Below, piece by piece: positions 8,694-16,126 of a DNA stretch of 64,000 nucleotides. Location of the stretch: the NCBI GenBank assembly GCA_963677505.2, contig CAXXWB010000042.1:1-64000 (forward strand), written 5' to 3'. Source of the DNA: JBGSUZ01 sp963677505. GTDB taxonomy: Bacteria > Bacillota > Clostridia > Peptostreptococcales > Acidaminobacteraceae. Numbering within the stretch: the stretch's first letter is position 1; each line of letters starts with the position of its first letter. The translations under genes and the position numbers were made by a program. The notes beneath the pieces were generated by a model that saw nothing but the letters and a program-made list of their open reading frames with translations, was not told the DNA's origin and did no database searches.

Positions 8694-9077
8694 CTATTTG
8701 ACTTTTAATTGTTCAAAATCTCGAAGAATCTTCTGAATGACTTTCTCAATTTGAGTTTGATTATAAGGCTTCATGATATACTCATTGGCACCTAATTCTA
8801 AACCCTCAAAAATATGTCTTCGACTTTCTTCATCGCCAACTAAAACGACCTTAGCTTCGTCATAAGATTCCTTTATGCGTTTCATTGTAGTTATACCATC
8901 CATCATCGGCAAGTTTAAAGCGAGGAATATGAGGTCAGGTTTAAAAATTCTGTACTCATTGAAGGCATGTATGCCGTTACTAGACTCTGAAACCACGTCT
9001 ATAGCATTATGTTCTAAAATTTTTCTTAGCTGTTTTCGGTCAATCAATACTTCATCTGCAACGATTACTTGAATCAT
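8694..9077 (-). CDS. Stand-alone receiver domain lacking the phospho-acceptor Asp
   Basis: 127 residues with a full CheY-like fold: VADEVLIDRKQLRKIL at the start, PDLIFLALNLPMMDG in the middle, and GANEYIMKPY with the conserved Lys-Pro. In the central motif the residue that is Asp in phosphorylatable receivers is Ala (codon GCT), and the Thr/Ser switch position is also replaced (VLVGDEES). It should not be phosphorylated in the usual way and is best called a pseudo-receiver. Its start overlaps the stop of the sensor gene upstream by 4 bases (ATGA), so it is translationally coupled to it. Confidence 0.88.
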   Translation of the reverse strand: MIQVIVADEVLIDRKQLRKILEHNAIDVVSESSNGIHAFNEYRIFKPDLIFLALNLPMMDGITTMKRIKESYDEAKVVLVGDEESRRHIFEGLELGANEYIMKPYNQTQIEKVIQKILRDFEQLKVK

Positions 9078-11833
9078 GAGATTGTCTCCTCTAACGGAAA
9101 TGCAATTGTAAATTTGCAGTAATTCTGATAGCTAGATTCTACAGCAATACTGCCCCCAATTGCCTCAATGGACTTTTTAACCTTCCAAAGGCCATCCCCA
9201 ATGCCATAAAATTCATTATCAATCTCTTTGTAATAAATTCCTTTTTCAAATATAAAAGGCAAGATTTCTAAATCTGAAGCATTGACAATTTCCTTAAAAC
9301 TCAACAAATTCAGTCTATACAAACTATCCTTCAGCGTGTTGATATTAATACCTGCACCATCGTCTTTGATTTCTATATAGACCTTTTCTAAATCCTTGTA
9401 AATCTGAATATCAATATGACCTGTTAAAGGTTTATTCGCCTTTGCTCGTTCGTCATAATACTCAATGTGATGAACGATGATAGAATCTAAAATTCTTGAA
9501 AGCGCCGTACTCAACATAGTGATTTTTTCAAGAGGCATTAATACTTCTGGTCCTTCAATCTTAATTGGTTCAATGGTCTTACCATATAATTCGGCAAGAA
9601 CACTGCTATAGCGCTTTAAGATTTCTATACGATGGCGCAAATCCTGCTGTTCATGTAATTGGGCTCGGATACCTTCATAGTCAAAGTTGATATCTTCTCG
9701 TAAGTATTCTAGAATAAAGTTTCTGTCCTCTTCATCAAATTGATTCATCTGACTGTCTTTTATCAATCTAATCAAGGAGTTTTTGTCAGGCATGGACCCT
9801 TCGTTACTATCTTGTTCCAATTTTTTAATAAATTTTCGATATTGATTGTATGTTTTTTCAAATCCCAAAACTTTATACCATACCGCATAGCGTTCTAGAG
9901 TACTTAATATGTCCAATAAAGGTTCATCGTCCTCTTTTTCGGCGACAAAGTAGCTCTCAAGTTCTTTCTCAATAAACATAGTTACATTGAGGGTCAGATA
10001 TTGAATTTCTTCCTTATATTTGCTGTAATTCTTAAGGAGCATCGCTTCATTTTCAGATTTTTCAACTTTTTGCTGCATTGTCACTAATTTATTAATGTCT
10101 TTGATAAGCACAACAAAATTCTGAAGTCCTTTATCCTCATCAACTATTAAAGTTGTGGTCAACGCATACCATCGTCCATGTTTAAAAGTCTTTTTGGGTA
10201 ATAAGGACAAATAGGTCTCAATACGTTCATGTGACTCCATTTTAGTAACTACTCTCATGATATCAGTAAATAAATGACCTTCTTCTGTTCCCTCTCCTAA
10301 AAAATACTGCAAAAAAGGTTTTTCCTCATACTTTTCGCCAAATTGATTTTTCGCCTTAGAACCATATGTCTCTACAATATTTAAGTTCAAATCCAAAATC
10401 GCCATCGCACCGTCTAATGCATCGGCTACTTTTTCCATTGCATTTAACCTTAAATTCTTTTGATGAATGATTTTTTCATAGTTCGATTGTTTATCAGTGA
10501 GATTCCTAATATATGAAGATTCCAAGGTTTTAATTTCAACAGATAGACGATCGTGTTCAACTAAATAATTTTCCAATTGATCTACTGCCGAAGCATATAC
10601 CTTGGCTACATTGTAACTCGCATAAGCCATAAAAATTAGTGCACTTACGGTAAAATAGTTATGAACCTGATAGAAACCCTTTACATACAGACTGTCTAGT
10701 ATAAAAATAAGAGACATAAGTACGCCACTAATGACTTCCACTTGAAAGAGTCGGATTCTCAGTTTGTACGATTGATATAAATAAATACCCAATTGTATAA
10801 AGACAAATATGAAATACAACGCAATGAGCGGCACTAGTCTCATATAAATGGTACTATTTGTAATCAATACAACCAAACCAAAAACCATGGCTACATAGTA
10901 ACTCAGCTTAATTGTGAAAGGTCTAATGACATCTTTTCGAACTTCGTTAGAAAATAAAACAAAACATGGCATTAATAAATAGTAAGACCAATAATTTAGC
11001 TTGGAGAAAATTTCATTTGGCAAATTTGGAATAAGATAGAGCATATAATGATCTCCTGAGTGCATAAGCCTGAACAGCATCAGTATCGACAGGAATACAA
11101 AATATAAAGAGAGCTTTTCTGTCTTTTTCCTTCTGTTATGCCGCATAAAGAAAGCAAAGTTAAAAATACTCAACACAAGCATTGCGCCAACAATAAACGC
11201 ATCGATAATCAAATTCCTTAGAACCCTCAACTGAATTTGTTCTGATAGTCCTATCATGATTTTGCCGTAGGCACTGCCTGAATAGTCTTTTTGAGAATAA
11301 TGTATAATCAATTCAACTTCTTCAGTTTTAGGTGTGAATGTTGTCAAATAATTATTATTCCAATATTTAAGCCATTTCTTCGTTTCATTGATGTTGTCGC
11401 TGTTAGATAAGGCTTCTCCATCTGCAAAAATAGCTATATCCATATAATAGAAAGTACTTCTAATAGAAAGTTTCTTTCCAATTTGATCAGTTGGCACTTT
11501 AATGATTGTCCTTAAGGTTCCATAATCTTTCCCATTTTTATTTGTAGAATTCTTATTTTTGATAAAATACTGAGGAAAATTTACCAACTGATGATCGCCT
11601 AAATTTTGAGCTCTTAAAAAATCCTCATGAAAAATCAACCGCTTAGGATAAAGTTCCCAATAGCCGTCGAGGATATATATTCCCTTGTCTTGAAAATTCC
11701 ACTTTCTTAAATCAATTACACTGCCTGATCTAAGAGTGCTGTTTCCCTCAGCAAAGGCTGGTAATAAAGTACAACAAAAAATAATAAAAATCCATAGGAT
11801 AAGGCTTTTCGTTTTTTGTCTCGTCTTAATCAT
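9074..11833 (-). CDS. 7TMR-DISM sensor with CheA-like ATPase domain
   Basis: 919 residues. Signal peptide (about 1-28), extracellular 7TMR-DISMED2-like domain (about 30-195, with GYWELYPKRL), seven-helix membrane block (about 205-410), coiled coil, PAS-like domain (about 475-590), then a helical region. The C-terminus is a GHKL ATPase like that of CheA: the arrangement YYDERAKANKP before a DDGAGIN box, and GIGDGLWKVKKSIEAIGGSI. The N-box is eroded: the NAxDHGIE of CheA reads DSIIVHHIE, so the Mg-binding Asn is missing. No clear H-box His is visible. It lies between a normal CheY-like gene and a pseudo-receiver. Its kinase activity is doubtful. Confidence 0.85.
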   Translation of the reverse strand: MIKTRQKTKSLILWIFIIFCCTLLPAFAEGNSTLRSGSVIDLRKWNFQDKGIYILDGYWELYPKRLIFHEDFLRAQNLGDHQLVNFPQYFIKNKNSTNKNGKDYGTLRTIIKVPTDQIGKKLSIRSTFYYMDIAIFADGEALSNSDNINETKKWLKYWNNNYLTTFTPKTEEVELIIHYSQKDYSGSAYGKIMIGLSEQIQLRVLRNLIIDAFIVGAMLVLSIFNFAFFMRHNRRKKTEKLSLYFVFLSILMLFRLMHSGDHYMLYLIPNLPNEIFSKLNYWSYYLLMPCFVLFSNEVRKDVIRPFTIKLSYYVAMVFGLVVLITNSTIYMRLVPLIALYFIFVFIQLGIYLYQSYKLRIRLFQVEVISGVLMSLIFILDSLYVKGFYQVHNYFTVSALIFMAYASYNVAKVYASAVDQLENYLVEHDRLSVEIKTLESSYIRNLTDKQSNYEKIIHQKNLRLNAMEKVADALDGAMAILDLNLNIVETYGSKAKNQFGEKYEEKPFLQYFLGEGTEEGHLFTDIMRVVTKMESHERIETYLSLLPKKTFKHGRWYALTTTLIVDEDKGLQNFVVLIKDINKLVTMQQKVEKSENEAMLLKNYSKYKEEIQYLTLNVTMFIEKELESYFVAEKEDDEPLLDILSTLERYAVWYKVLGFEKTYNQYRKFIKKLEQDSNEGSMPDKNSLIRLIKDSQMNQFDEEDRNFILEYLREDINFDYEGIRAQLHEQQDLRHRIEILKRYSSVLAELYGKTIEPIKIEGPEVLMPLEKITMLSTALSRILDSIIVHHIEYYDERAKANKPLTGHIDIQIYKDLEKVYIEIKDDGAGININTLKDSLYRLNLLSFKEIVNASDLEILPFIFEKGIYYKEIDNEFYGIGDGLWKVKKSIEAIGGSIAVESSYQNYCKFTIAFPLEETIS

Positions 11834-11847
11834 AGCCCCTCCAATGA

Positions 11848-12210
11848 TTAAAGTGACTTCAGTCCTGATTCATAAGAAAACCTTACCAATTTTTGAAGGG
11901 TTACAGGTTTTTCAATTACCCCGTCAGCTCCAATATCTAGTAAATGTTTTTTCTCCGCTTCATCTACCGAACTGATGACACATATTTTCGACGTCAGTTT
12001 AGACTTCTTAATCCAGTGTATCACGTCTTCTCCACTACACTTAGGCATATTAACATCTAAAGTGACCAAATCTGGATTTTTTTCCATAACCATTTCAAGG
12101 CCTTTGATACCATCTTCAGCCTCTCCAATAACCTCTATATCTAATTGGCTTAGAATATGCATGATCATGCGTCTGATGACTTTTGAATCTTCGACTACTA
12201 CTGCATTCAT
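11848..12210 (-). CDS. CheY-like single-domain response regulator
   Basis: 120 residues, receiver domain only. The canonical site is intact: VVEDSKVIRR acidic pocket, LVTLDVNMP with the phospho-Asp, CVISS switch region and EKPVT with Lys-Pro. The ATG at 12210 follows a G-rich ribosome-binding site. It starts the three-gene operon, 14 bases before the 7TMR-DISM sensor. It has no output domain, so it would act by protein contact as CheY does. Confidence 0.93.
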   Translation of the reverse strand: MNAVVVEDSKVIRRMIMHILSQLDIEVIGEAEDGIKGLEMVMEKNPDLVTLDVNMPKCSGEDVIHWIKKSKLTSKICVISSVDEAEKKHLLDIGADGVIEKPVTLQKLVRFSYESGLKSL

Positions 12211-12291
12211 GCCAACCCCCCCATTCTTTTTTACTATATTTAACTATAACAGTATTCTTATTATTTGCCTATCCGAATCCCTTTAAATATA

Positions 12292-12309
12292 TGCTATAAT
12301 TTTATAGCA
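12292..12309. promoter_or_regulatory. Perfect palindrome over the -10 region
   Basis: TGCTATAA-TT-TTATAGCA is an 18-base perfect palindrome that contains a TATAAT (12295-12300), about 35 bases before the start of the next gene. It could be an operator or a start-site hairpin. No good -35 box is found 16-18 bases upstream, so an activator may be involved. Confidence 0.5.
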
Positions 12310-12343
12310 AACCTTATCAAAAAGATTATGGAGGTACGATACC

Positions 12344-12652
12344 ATGGAACTCAATCACTTTATTAAAAGCATGCAATTAGACGAACAGAAACGGATTCTC
12401 GTCTCAGTTCATGAATTTTTAGAGAGCTACTTAAGTACTCCCGAGAATAAGAAAATGATTAAAGATGGTCTTATTCAAATGCTTGGAGAAGACTTCAAAC
12501 AACTTGAGATTGGTAAAAACGTATGCCGTGTAACAGTTTCCGAAGGTCGAGAAGAAGAACTTCTTAAAAAACTAGAAACCGATATAAAGGCCGCTATGGA
12601 AATGGCCATGTCATTTATGGCTGACAATCCTCAAGAGACCCTTAAAAACTAA
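12344..12652 (+). CDS. Small acidic protein of unknown function
   Basis: 102 residues, soluble, rich in Glu/Lys/Met and mostly predicted helical; it begins MELNHFIKSMQLDEQKR. GGAGG lies 8 bases before the ATG. I do not recognise a family. It is divergent from the signalling operon, has its own promoter region with a palindrome, and ends at a strong terminator, so it is a single-gene unit. Confidence 0.75.
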   Translation: MELNHFIKSMQLDEQKRILVSVHEFLESYLSTPENKKMIKDGLIQMLGEDFKQLEIGKNVCRVTVSEGREEELLKKLETDIKAAMEMAMSFMADNPQETLKN

Positions 12653-12653
12653 T

Positions 12654-12705
12654 AAAGAGTAGCTGCTTCCTATATTTAATCATTAAGGAATCAGCTACTC
12701 TTTTT
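12654..12705 (+). terminator. Intrinsic terminator
   Basis: AAAGAGTAGCTG (12654-12665) pairs with CAGCTACTCTTT, extended inward by TTCCT/AGGAA, and is followed by a T run to 12705. It directly follows the small-protein gene. Confidence 0.85.
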
Positions 12706-12744
12706 ACATTAATTTTATACCCTAATAAGAACTAATCAAAACCT

Positions 12745-13332
12745 TTATTGAATGGTTTTAATAAGTGGGGCAACTCTTTTATAGAGGGCAACTGCGAATA
12801 CTGTTACCACAGCGCCTTTTATGATATTAAACGGTACAATGGCATAGAGGATTAAACTACTCATATCCGTTACACTTGAGTTCACTTTGTTTGCCATGCC
12901 AATAATGGCTTCCATCGGCATAAAGTTTTGGTAGAAAGGCAATAATATAAAGTAATTGGCTAAACCACCAACAACGCCCATGAGAAGAATTCCAGCGAGG
13001 AGTCCTACTGCAAGGGATTTAATGTCTTTTTTCTTAGCATAAACTATACTAGAAGGTAAGATAAGGGCAATACCCACTAAGAAGTTTGCAAGTTCACCTA
13101 CGCCTCCAGTGGAGGTTCTAAGCAGGTGAAGCATATTCTTGAGAAGTTCTACTAGAATACCTGCTACAGGTCCCAATGCAAGGCCTGTTATAAGTGCTGG
13201 CAAATCACTTAAATCGATCTTTAAAAACTCTGGAAAAATTGGTAACGGCAACTCTAAAAACATAATGATGAATGAGATGACGGCCATGAGGGTAATTGTT
13301 AACAATTGTTTTAACTTGAATCCTTTTAACAT
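12745..13332 (-). CDS. ribU: Riboflavin ECF transporter S component
   Basis: 195 residues with about six hydrophobic segments. It carries the RibU signature around residues 27-95: PLPIFPEFLKIDLSDLPAL, then LGPVAGILVELLKNMLHLL and STGGVGELANF. RibU binds riboflavin in the membrane and works with a shared EcfT-EcfA energising module, which is not in this window. An FMN riboswitch with a terminator lies directly upstream on the same strand, which confirms the substrate class. Confidence 0.96.
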   Translation of the reverse strand: MLKGFKLKQLLTITLMAVISFIIMFLELPLPIFPEFLKIDLSDLPALITGLALGPVAGILVELLKNMLHLLRTSTGGVGELANFLVGIALILPSSIVYAKKKDIKSLAVGLLAGILLMGVVGGLANYFILLPFYQNFMPMEAIIGMANKVNSSVTDMSSLILYAIVPFNIIKGAVVTVFAVALYKRVAPLIKTIQ

Positions 13333-13429
13333 AATTGAGTCCTCCTATGACTTCTATTCTCAAACTTCGGGGCTTATGGCATTGAATCCGCTTCGCTAAA
13401 TTCTGCCTACTTCGTAGTTTTAAGCAATC

Positions 13430-13460
13430 AAAAAACCCTGGACGCATAGAGCTCCAGGGT
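13430..13460 (-). terminator. Terminator of the FMN riboswitch expression platform
   Basis: On the minus strand ACCCTGGA pairs with TCCAGGGT, followed by a run of T. It lies between the aptamer and ribU, so FMN binding should end transcription here. Confidence 0.85.
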
Positions 13461-13478
13461 ATAGTGACACAAAAACAA

Positions 13479-13586
13479 CATCTTCTTTCATCCAGACTTT
13501 ACTGTCGGCTCAGGAATTGGACCTGATCAGCCTTTCGGCTCGCGGGCTATACCGCCGGTAGGGAATTTCACCCTGCCCTGAAGATT
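13479..13586 (-). ncRNA. FMN riboswitch (RFN element)
   Basis: The minus strand shows the conserved RFN blocks in order: AGGGCAGGGTGAAATTCCC, ACCGGCGGTATAGCCCGCGA, a variable hairpin (GCCGAAAGGC), TCCAATTCCTGAGCCGACAG, and TAAAGTCTGGATGAAAGAAG. The ends close by a P1 stem (GAAGAT with ATCTTC). It senses FMN and controls ribU. Confidence 0.97.
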
Positions 13587-13606
13587 GACTTATTAAATTC
13601 AAGTTC

Positions 13607-13635
13607 ATCGTAACACAGATAAAAAAAATATGCAA
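13607..13635 (-). promoter_or_regulatory. Promoter of the FMN-riboswitch/ribU transcript
   Basis: Minus-strand TTGCAT (13635-13630) and TACGAT (13612-13607) are separated by 17 bases and lie just upstream of the aptamer. Confidence 0.6.
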
Positions 13636-13642
13636 TGACCTC

Positions 13643-14149
13643 TTAATACTTTTCGCCTTTAAGTATGCGGATCAAACGATCTTGCTTATTAATTAAGTAT
13701 TTGAACAATGGAACACCAATGACTGTTACAACTACAAACTCACCAAAGAATACAAAACCAATTGCAGGTATAAGACCAATCCCCGTTGGAACAAAACCAA
13801 GCTTGTACAGCATCGTACCAATAATCACACCATTGACCAAAGAGGGCCATAAGGATGCAATCCAAATTTGTTTTGTCTTACTGATTAAATACACGCTGAT
13901 AAATGTGGCTAAAGTACCAAAAATCATATCCAGCATGCCCATTTGAGATGCATAATTGGCAATTACAGTCCCTAGGGTAAGCCCTGCTATATAAATAGGA
14001 TTTATAAATGCCAAAAGTGTCATCACTTCCGAAAGTCTAAATTGAATCAAGCCATAGCTGATTGGTGCAAGGGCAATGGTTAAAACCGCATAAAGAGCAG
14101 CAACAATAGCCGTACGCACAATAAAATCAATCTTCTTTTTTGAATCCAT
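13643..14149 (-). CDS. queT: QueT-type ECF transporter S component (queuosine precursor)
   Basis: 168 residues, about five transmembrane helices. The N-terminal pattern AALYAVLTIALAPISYGLIQFR followed by EVMTLLAFINP is typical of the QueT family (here split; longest piece LAPISYGLIQFRLSE). QueT proteins are the substrate-binding subunits for queuosine precursors in ECF transporters. I looked for a preQ1 riboswitch upstream and found none, only an ATACTTGTT/AACAAGTAT hairpin at 14170-14195. A second S component lies immediately downstream, but with its own promoter. Confidence 0.85.
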   Translation of the reverse strand: MDSKKKIDFIVRTAIVAALYAVLTIALAPISYGLIQFRLSEVMTLLAFINPIYIAGLTLGTVIANYASQMGMLDMIFGTLATFISVYLISKTKQIWIASLWPSLVNGVIIGTMLYKLGFVPTGIGLIPAIGFVFFGEFVVVTVIGVPLFKYLINKQDRLIRILKGEKY

Positions 14150-14287
14150 CTCTCCACCTCTTAACTTAAATACTTGTTATTTTAGAAACAAGTATCATTT
14201 CTATCTACTTTTTTGTTTGAAACAGCAAAAAAGAGGTTATCACATAACATATAGACTGTCAAACAAGTCAGATAAGGAGTGTATCAT

Positions 14288-14569
14288 ATGTCTAATATTA
14301 ATTTTCATACTCAATTCAATCCCAATAAAGAAAAAACCATTGCGGAAATTGCCGAAAAAATCGGTATTAAAATCAAACTCCCTTGTGGGGGAAAAGGTAA
14401 ATGCGGTAAATGCTTAATTCAAGTTACCAATGGAGAAATTAGCCCACCTACGAAGGAAGAAATTAAGTTAATAAAAGCTTCCGACCTAGAATCTGGTATG
14501 CGCTTAGCTTGCTGCGCTATTCCAAAAGGCGATCTAAGCCTTAACTTAGAAGGAAAAGAAAAAAAATGA
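14288..14569 (+). CDS. Plant-type [2Fe-2S] ferredoxin
   Basis: 93 residues. The cluster motif PCGGKGKCGKC (about residues 37-47) plus a later LACCAIP gives the four Cys of a plant-type [2Fe-2S] ferredoxin. The sequence resembles the N-terminal ferredoxin domain of corrinoid-protein activators, but the ATPase part is absent. The ATG at 14288 is chosen over a GTG at 14279 because AAGGAG lies 8 bases before it. It is convergent with ppx, with only 12 bases between the stops and no visible terminator. Confidence 0.85.
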   Translation: MSNINFHTQFNPNKEKTIAEIAEKIGIKIKLPCGGKGKCGKCLIQVTNGEISPPTKEEIKLIKASDLESGMRLACCAIPKGDLSLNLEGKEKK

Positions 14570-14581
14570 ATATTATAAACT

Positions 14582-16087
14582 TTAGCAAATAAGTAAAGAT
14601 CGTCCAAAACGTTCTTCAAATTCTTTTGCAAATTCTTGAGACAATATTTTTTCAAGTTCCATATCTTCGTCAGAAATTAAATGAATTTTAACGGTGGATG
14701 CCTTTGCATCCACTTTTAATTTTTTGACCACTTGAGACTCACTTCTATCGAGCTTTTCCGCCATTCTCAGGAAAAACGACAGCTTCTTGAGCTCTTCAAG
14801 TCTTATTTTATCCACTACCATTTTATAAATTTCCATATCTTCTTTAAACTTGGCCTCACGATGCATTGCCACTAAAAACGCCGCTTGTATGGTCTCCTCA
14901 TTATCTATGCCATACACCCTTGAGTTTATGGTCAAATAAAACCCGTGGCGATGATGATTATAATACTCAATATGCATGCCAATATCATGGAGCATAGCCG
15001 CAACATAAAGGATTTTGCGGTCGTTTTCTGTAAAATCATGATATTTTTTTAAACCGTCAAAAAGCTCTAAACTGAGTTTGGCAACATGCTGACTGTGATT
15101 ATTGTAAATATGGTAGCGTTTCATTACGTTGACAATACTGTGGTTTAGAACATTATCCATTACAAGGGGAATCCCTTGATGTTTAAAATACATTTCATAA
15201 AAAAGACCATCTCTAAGACCATTACCACTGACAATAAACTGATCTGAATCAATATATTCCATGAGTACTCTAAGGGGCAATACCCCTGGTCCCAATATGT
15301 CTGCCCGTTCTTTAGATGCACCAGGAATTTCTCCAACGTCTGCAGTTCCAGTATCTATTAGTTTTTTAATAATCTGGAAGGTGTCTTTTTTAGACATTTT
15401 ATAGTTGTGAAGACTGATTGCAGGATATTTTTTCTTTTGCTTATGGATCTTGCCAATGGTACGAACCACGCCCCCCATACCTACTACAGGGTAACCTTTA
15501 GCCCCTTTGAGCCATGAGAGCTTTTTAATATATTCTTGTATATGTTTCTCCATTCTCTCAAAACCTTCACCTCGGTCACCATTCATAAAAACTTCTGTTA
15601 AAATAACAGATCCGAAGGGCAACGAGACCGACTCCGTAATTCTTCGATTCTCAATTAAAGCAATCTCCGTACTACCGCCGCCTATATCGATCATCACATA
15701 ATTTTCTAAGTCTATGGAATTGACAACGCCTAAATAGTCATAGAAAGCTTCTTCCTGACCTGTTATAATTTTAAACTCCACTCCCGTTTCAGATTCAACC
15801 CTATCCAAAAAATCTATGCCATTATTTGCCATACGAACAGCTGCAGTTGCAACGGCATTAATATTTTTAACGTTATAAGCATTGAGGAGTTTTCTAAAGA
15901 GACGTATGGCGTGAATGGTTCTATTCATAGGCTCAGATTTAAGCATTTTATCGCATTGTAAGTTTTCAGAGAGTCTGACCATGACCTTTGCCTGATCCAA
16001 TAAATTGTAACCGCCGTTATCAAAGACCTCCACAATATTAAGTCTCACTGAGTTAGAGCCTAAGTCGATGACACCATACCTTTCCAT
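14582..16087 (-). CDS. ppx: Ppx/GppA phosphatase with C-terminal HD domain
   Basis: 501 residues. The N-terminal ASKHA phosphatase has GVIDLGSNSVRL, an IDIGGGSTE phosphate loop and GMGGVVRT. The C-terminal ~190 residues form an HD domain (AAMLHDIGMHIEYYNHHRHG). Exopolyphosphatases of this form hydrolyse polyphosphate, or (p)ppGpp-type 5'-phosphates in GppA. It follows ppk by 39 bases on the same strand, so polyphosphate turnover is the likely role. Confidence 0.92.
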   Translation of the reverse strand: MERYGVIDLGSNSVRLNIVEVFDNGGYNLLDQAKVMVRLSENLQCDKMLKSEPMNRTIHAIRLFRKLLNAYNVKNINAVATAAVRMANNGIDFLDRVESETGVEFKIITGQEEAFYDYLGVVNSIDLENYVMIDIGGGSTEIALIENRRITESVSLPFGSVILTEVFMNGDRGEGFERMEKHIQEYIKKLSWLKGAKGYPVVGMGGVVRTIGKIHKQKKKYPAISLHNYKMSKKDTFQIIKKLIDTGTADVGEIPGASKERADILGPGVLPLRVLMEYIDSDQFIVSGNGLRDGLFYEMYFKHQGIPLVMDNVLNHSIVNVMKRYHIYNNHSQHVAKLSLELFDGLKKYHDFTENDRKILYVAAMLHDIGMHIEYYNHHRHGFYLTINSRVYGIDNEETIQAAFLVAMHREAKFKEDMEIYKMVVDKIRLEELKKLSFFLRMAEKLDRSESQVVKKLKVDAKASTVKIHLISDEDMELEKILSQEFAKEFEERFGRSLLIC

Positions 16088-16126
16088 ACTTATGTCCCCT
16101 TCCTGTTGCCGATTTCTATTGATTTA

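Noticed and set aside
13205..13447. Minus-strand ORF of 80 codons overlapping ribU and its leader
   Set aside because: It covers the terminator of the FMN riboswitch and the start of ribU in another frame, so it is not coding.
14170..14195. Hairpin before queT considered as a preQ1 riboswitch
   Set aside because: The preQ1 core sequence is absent; only a simple ATACTTGTT/AACAAGTAT stem is present.
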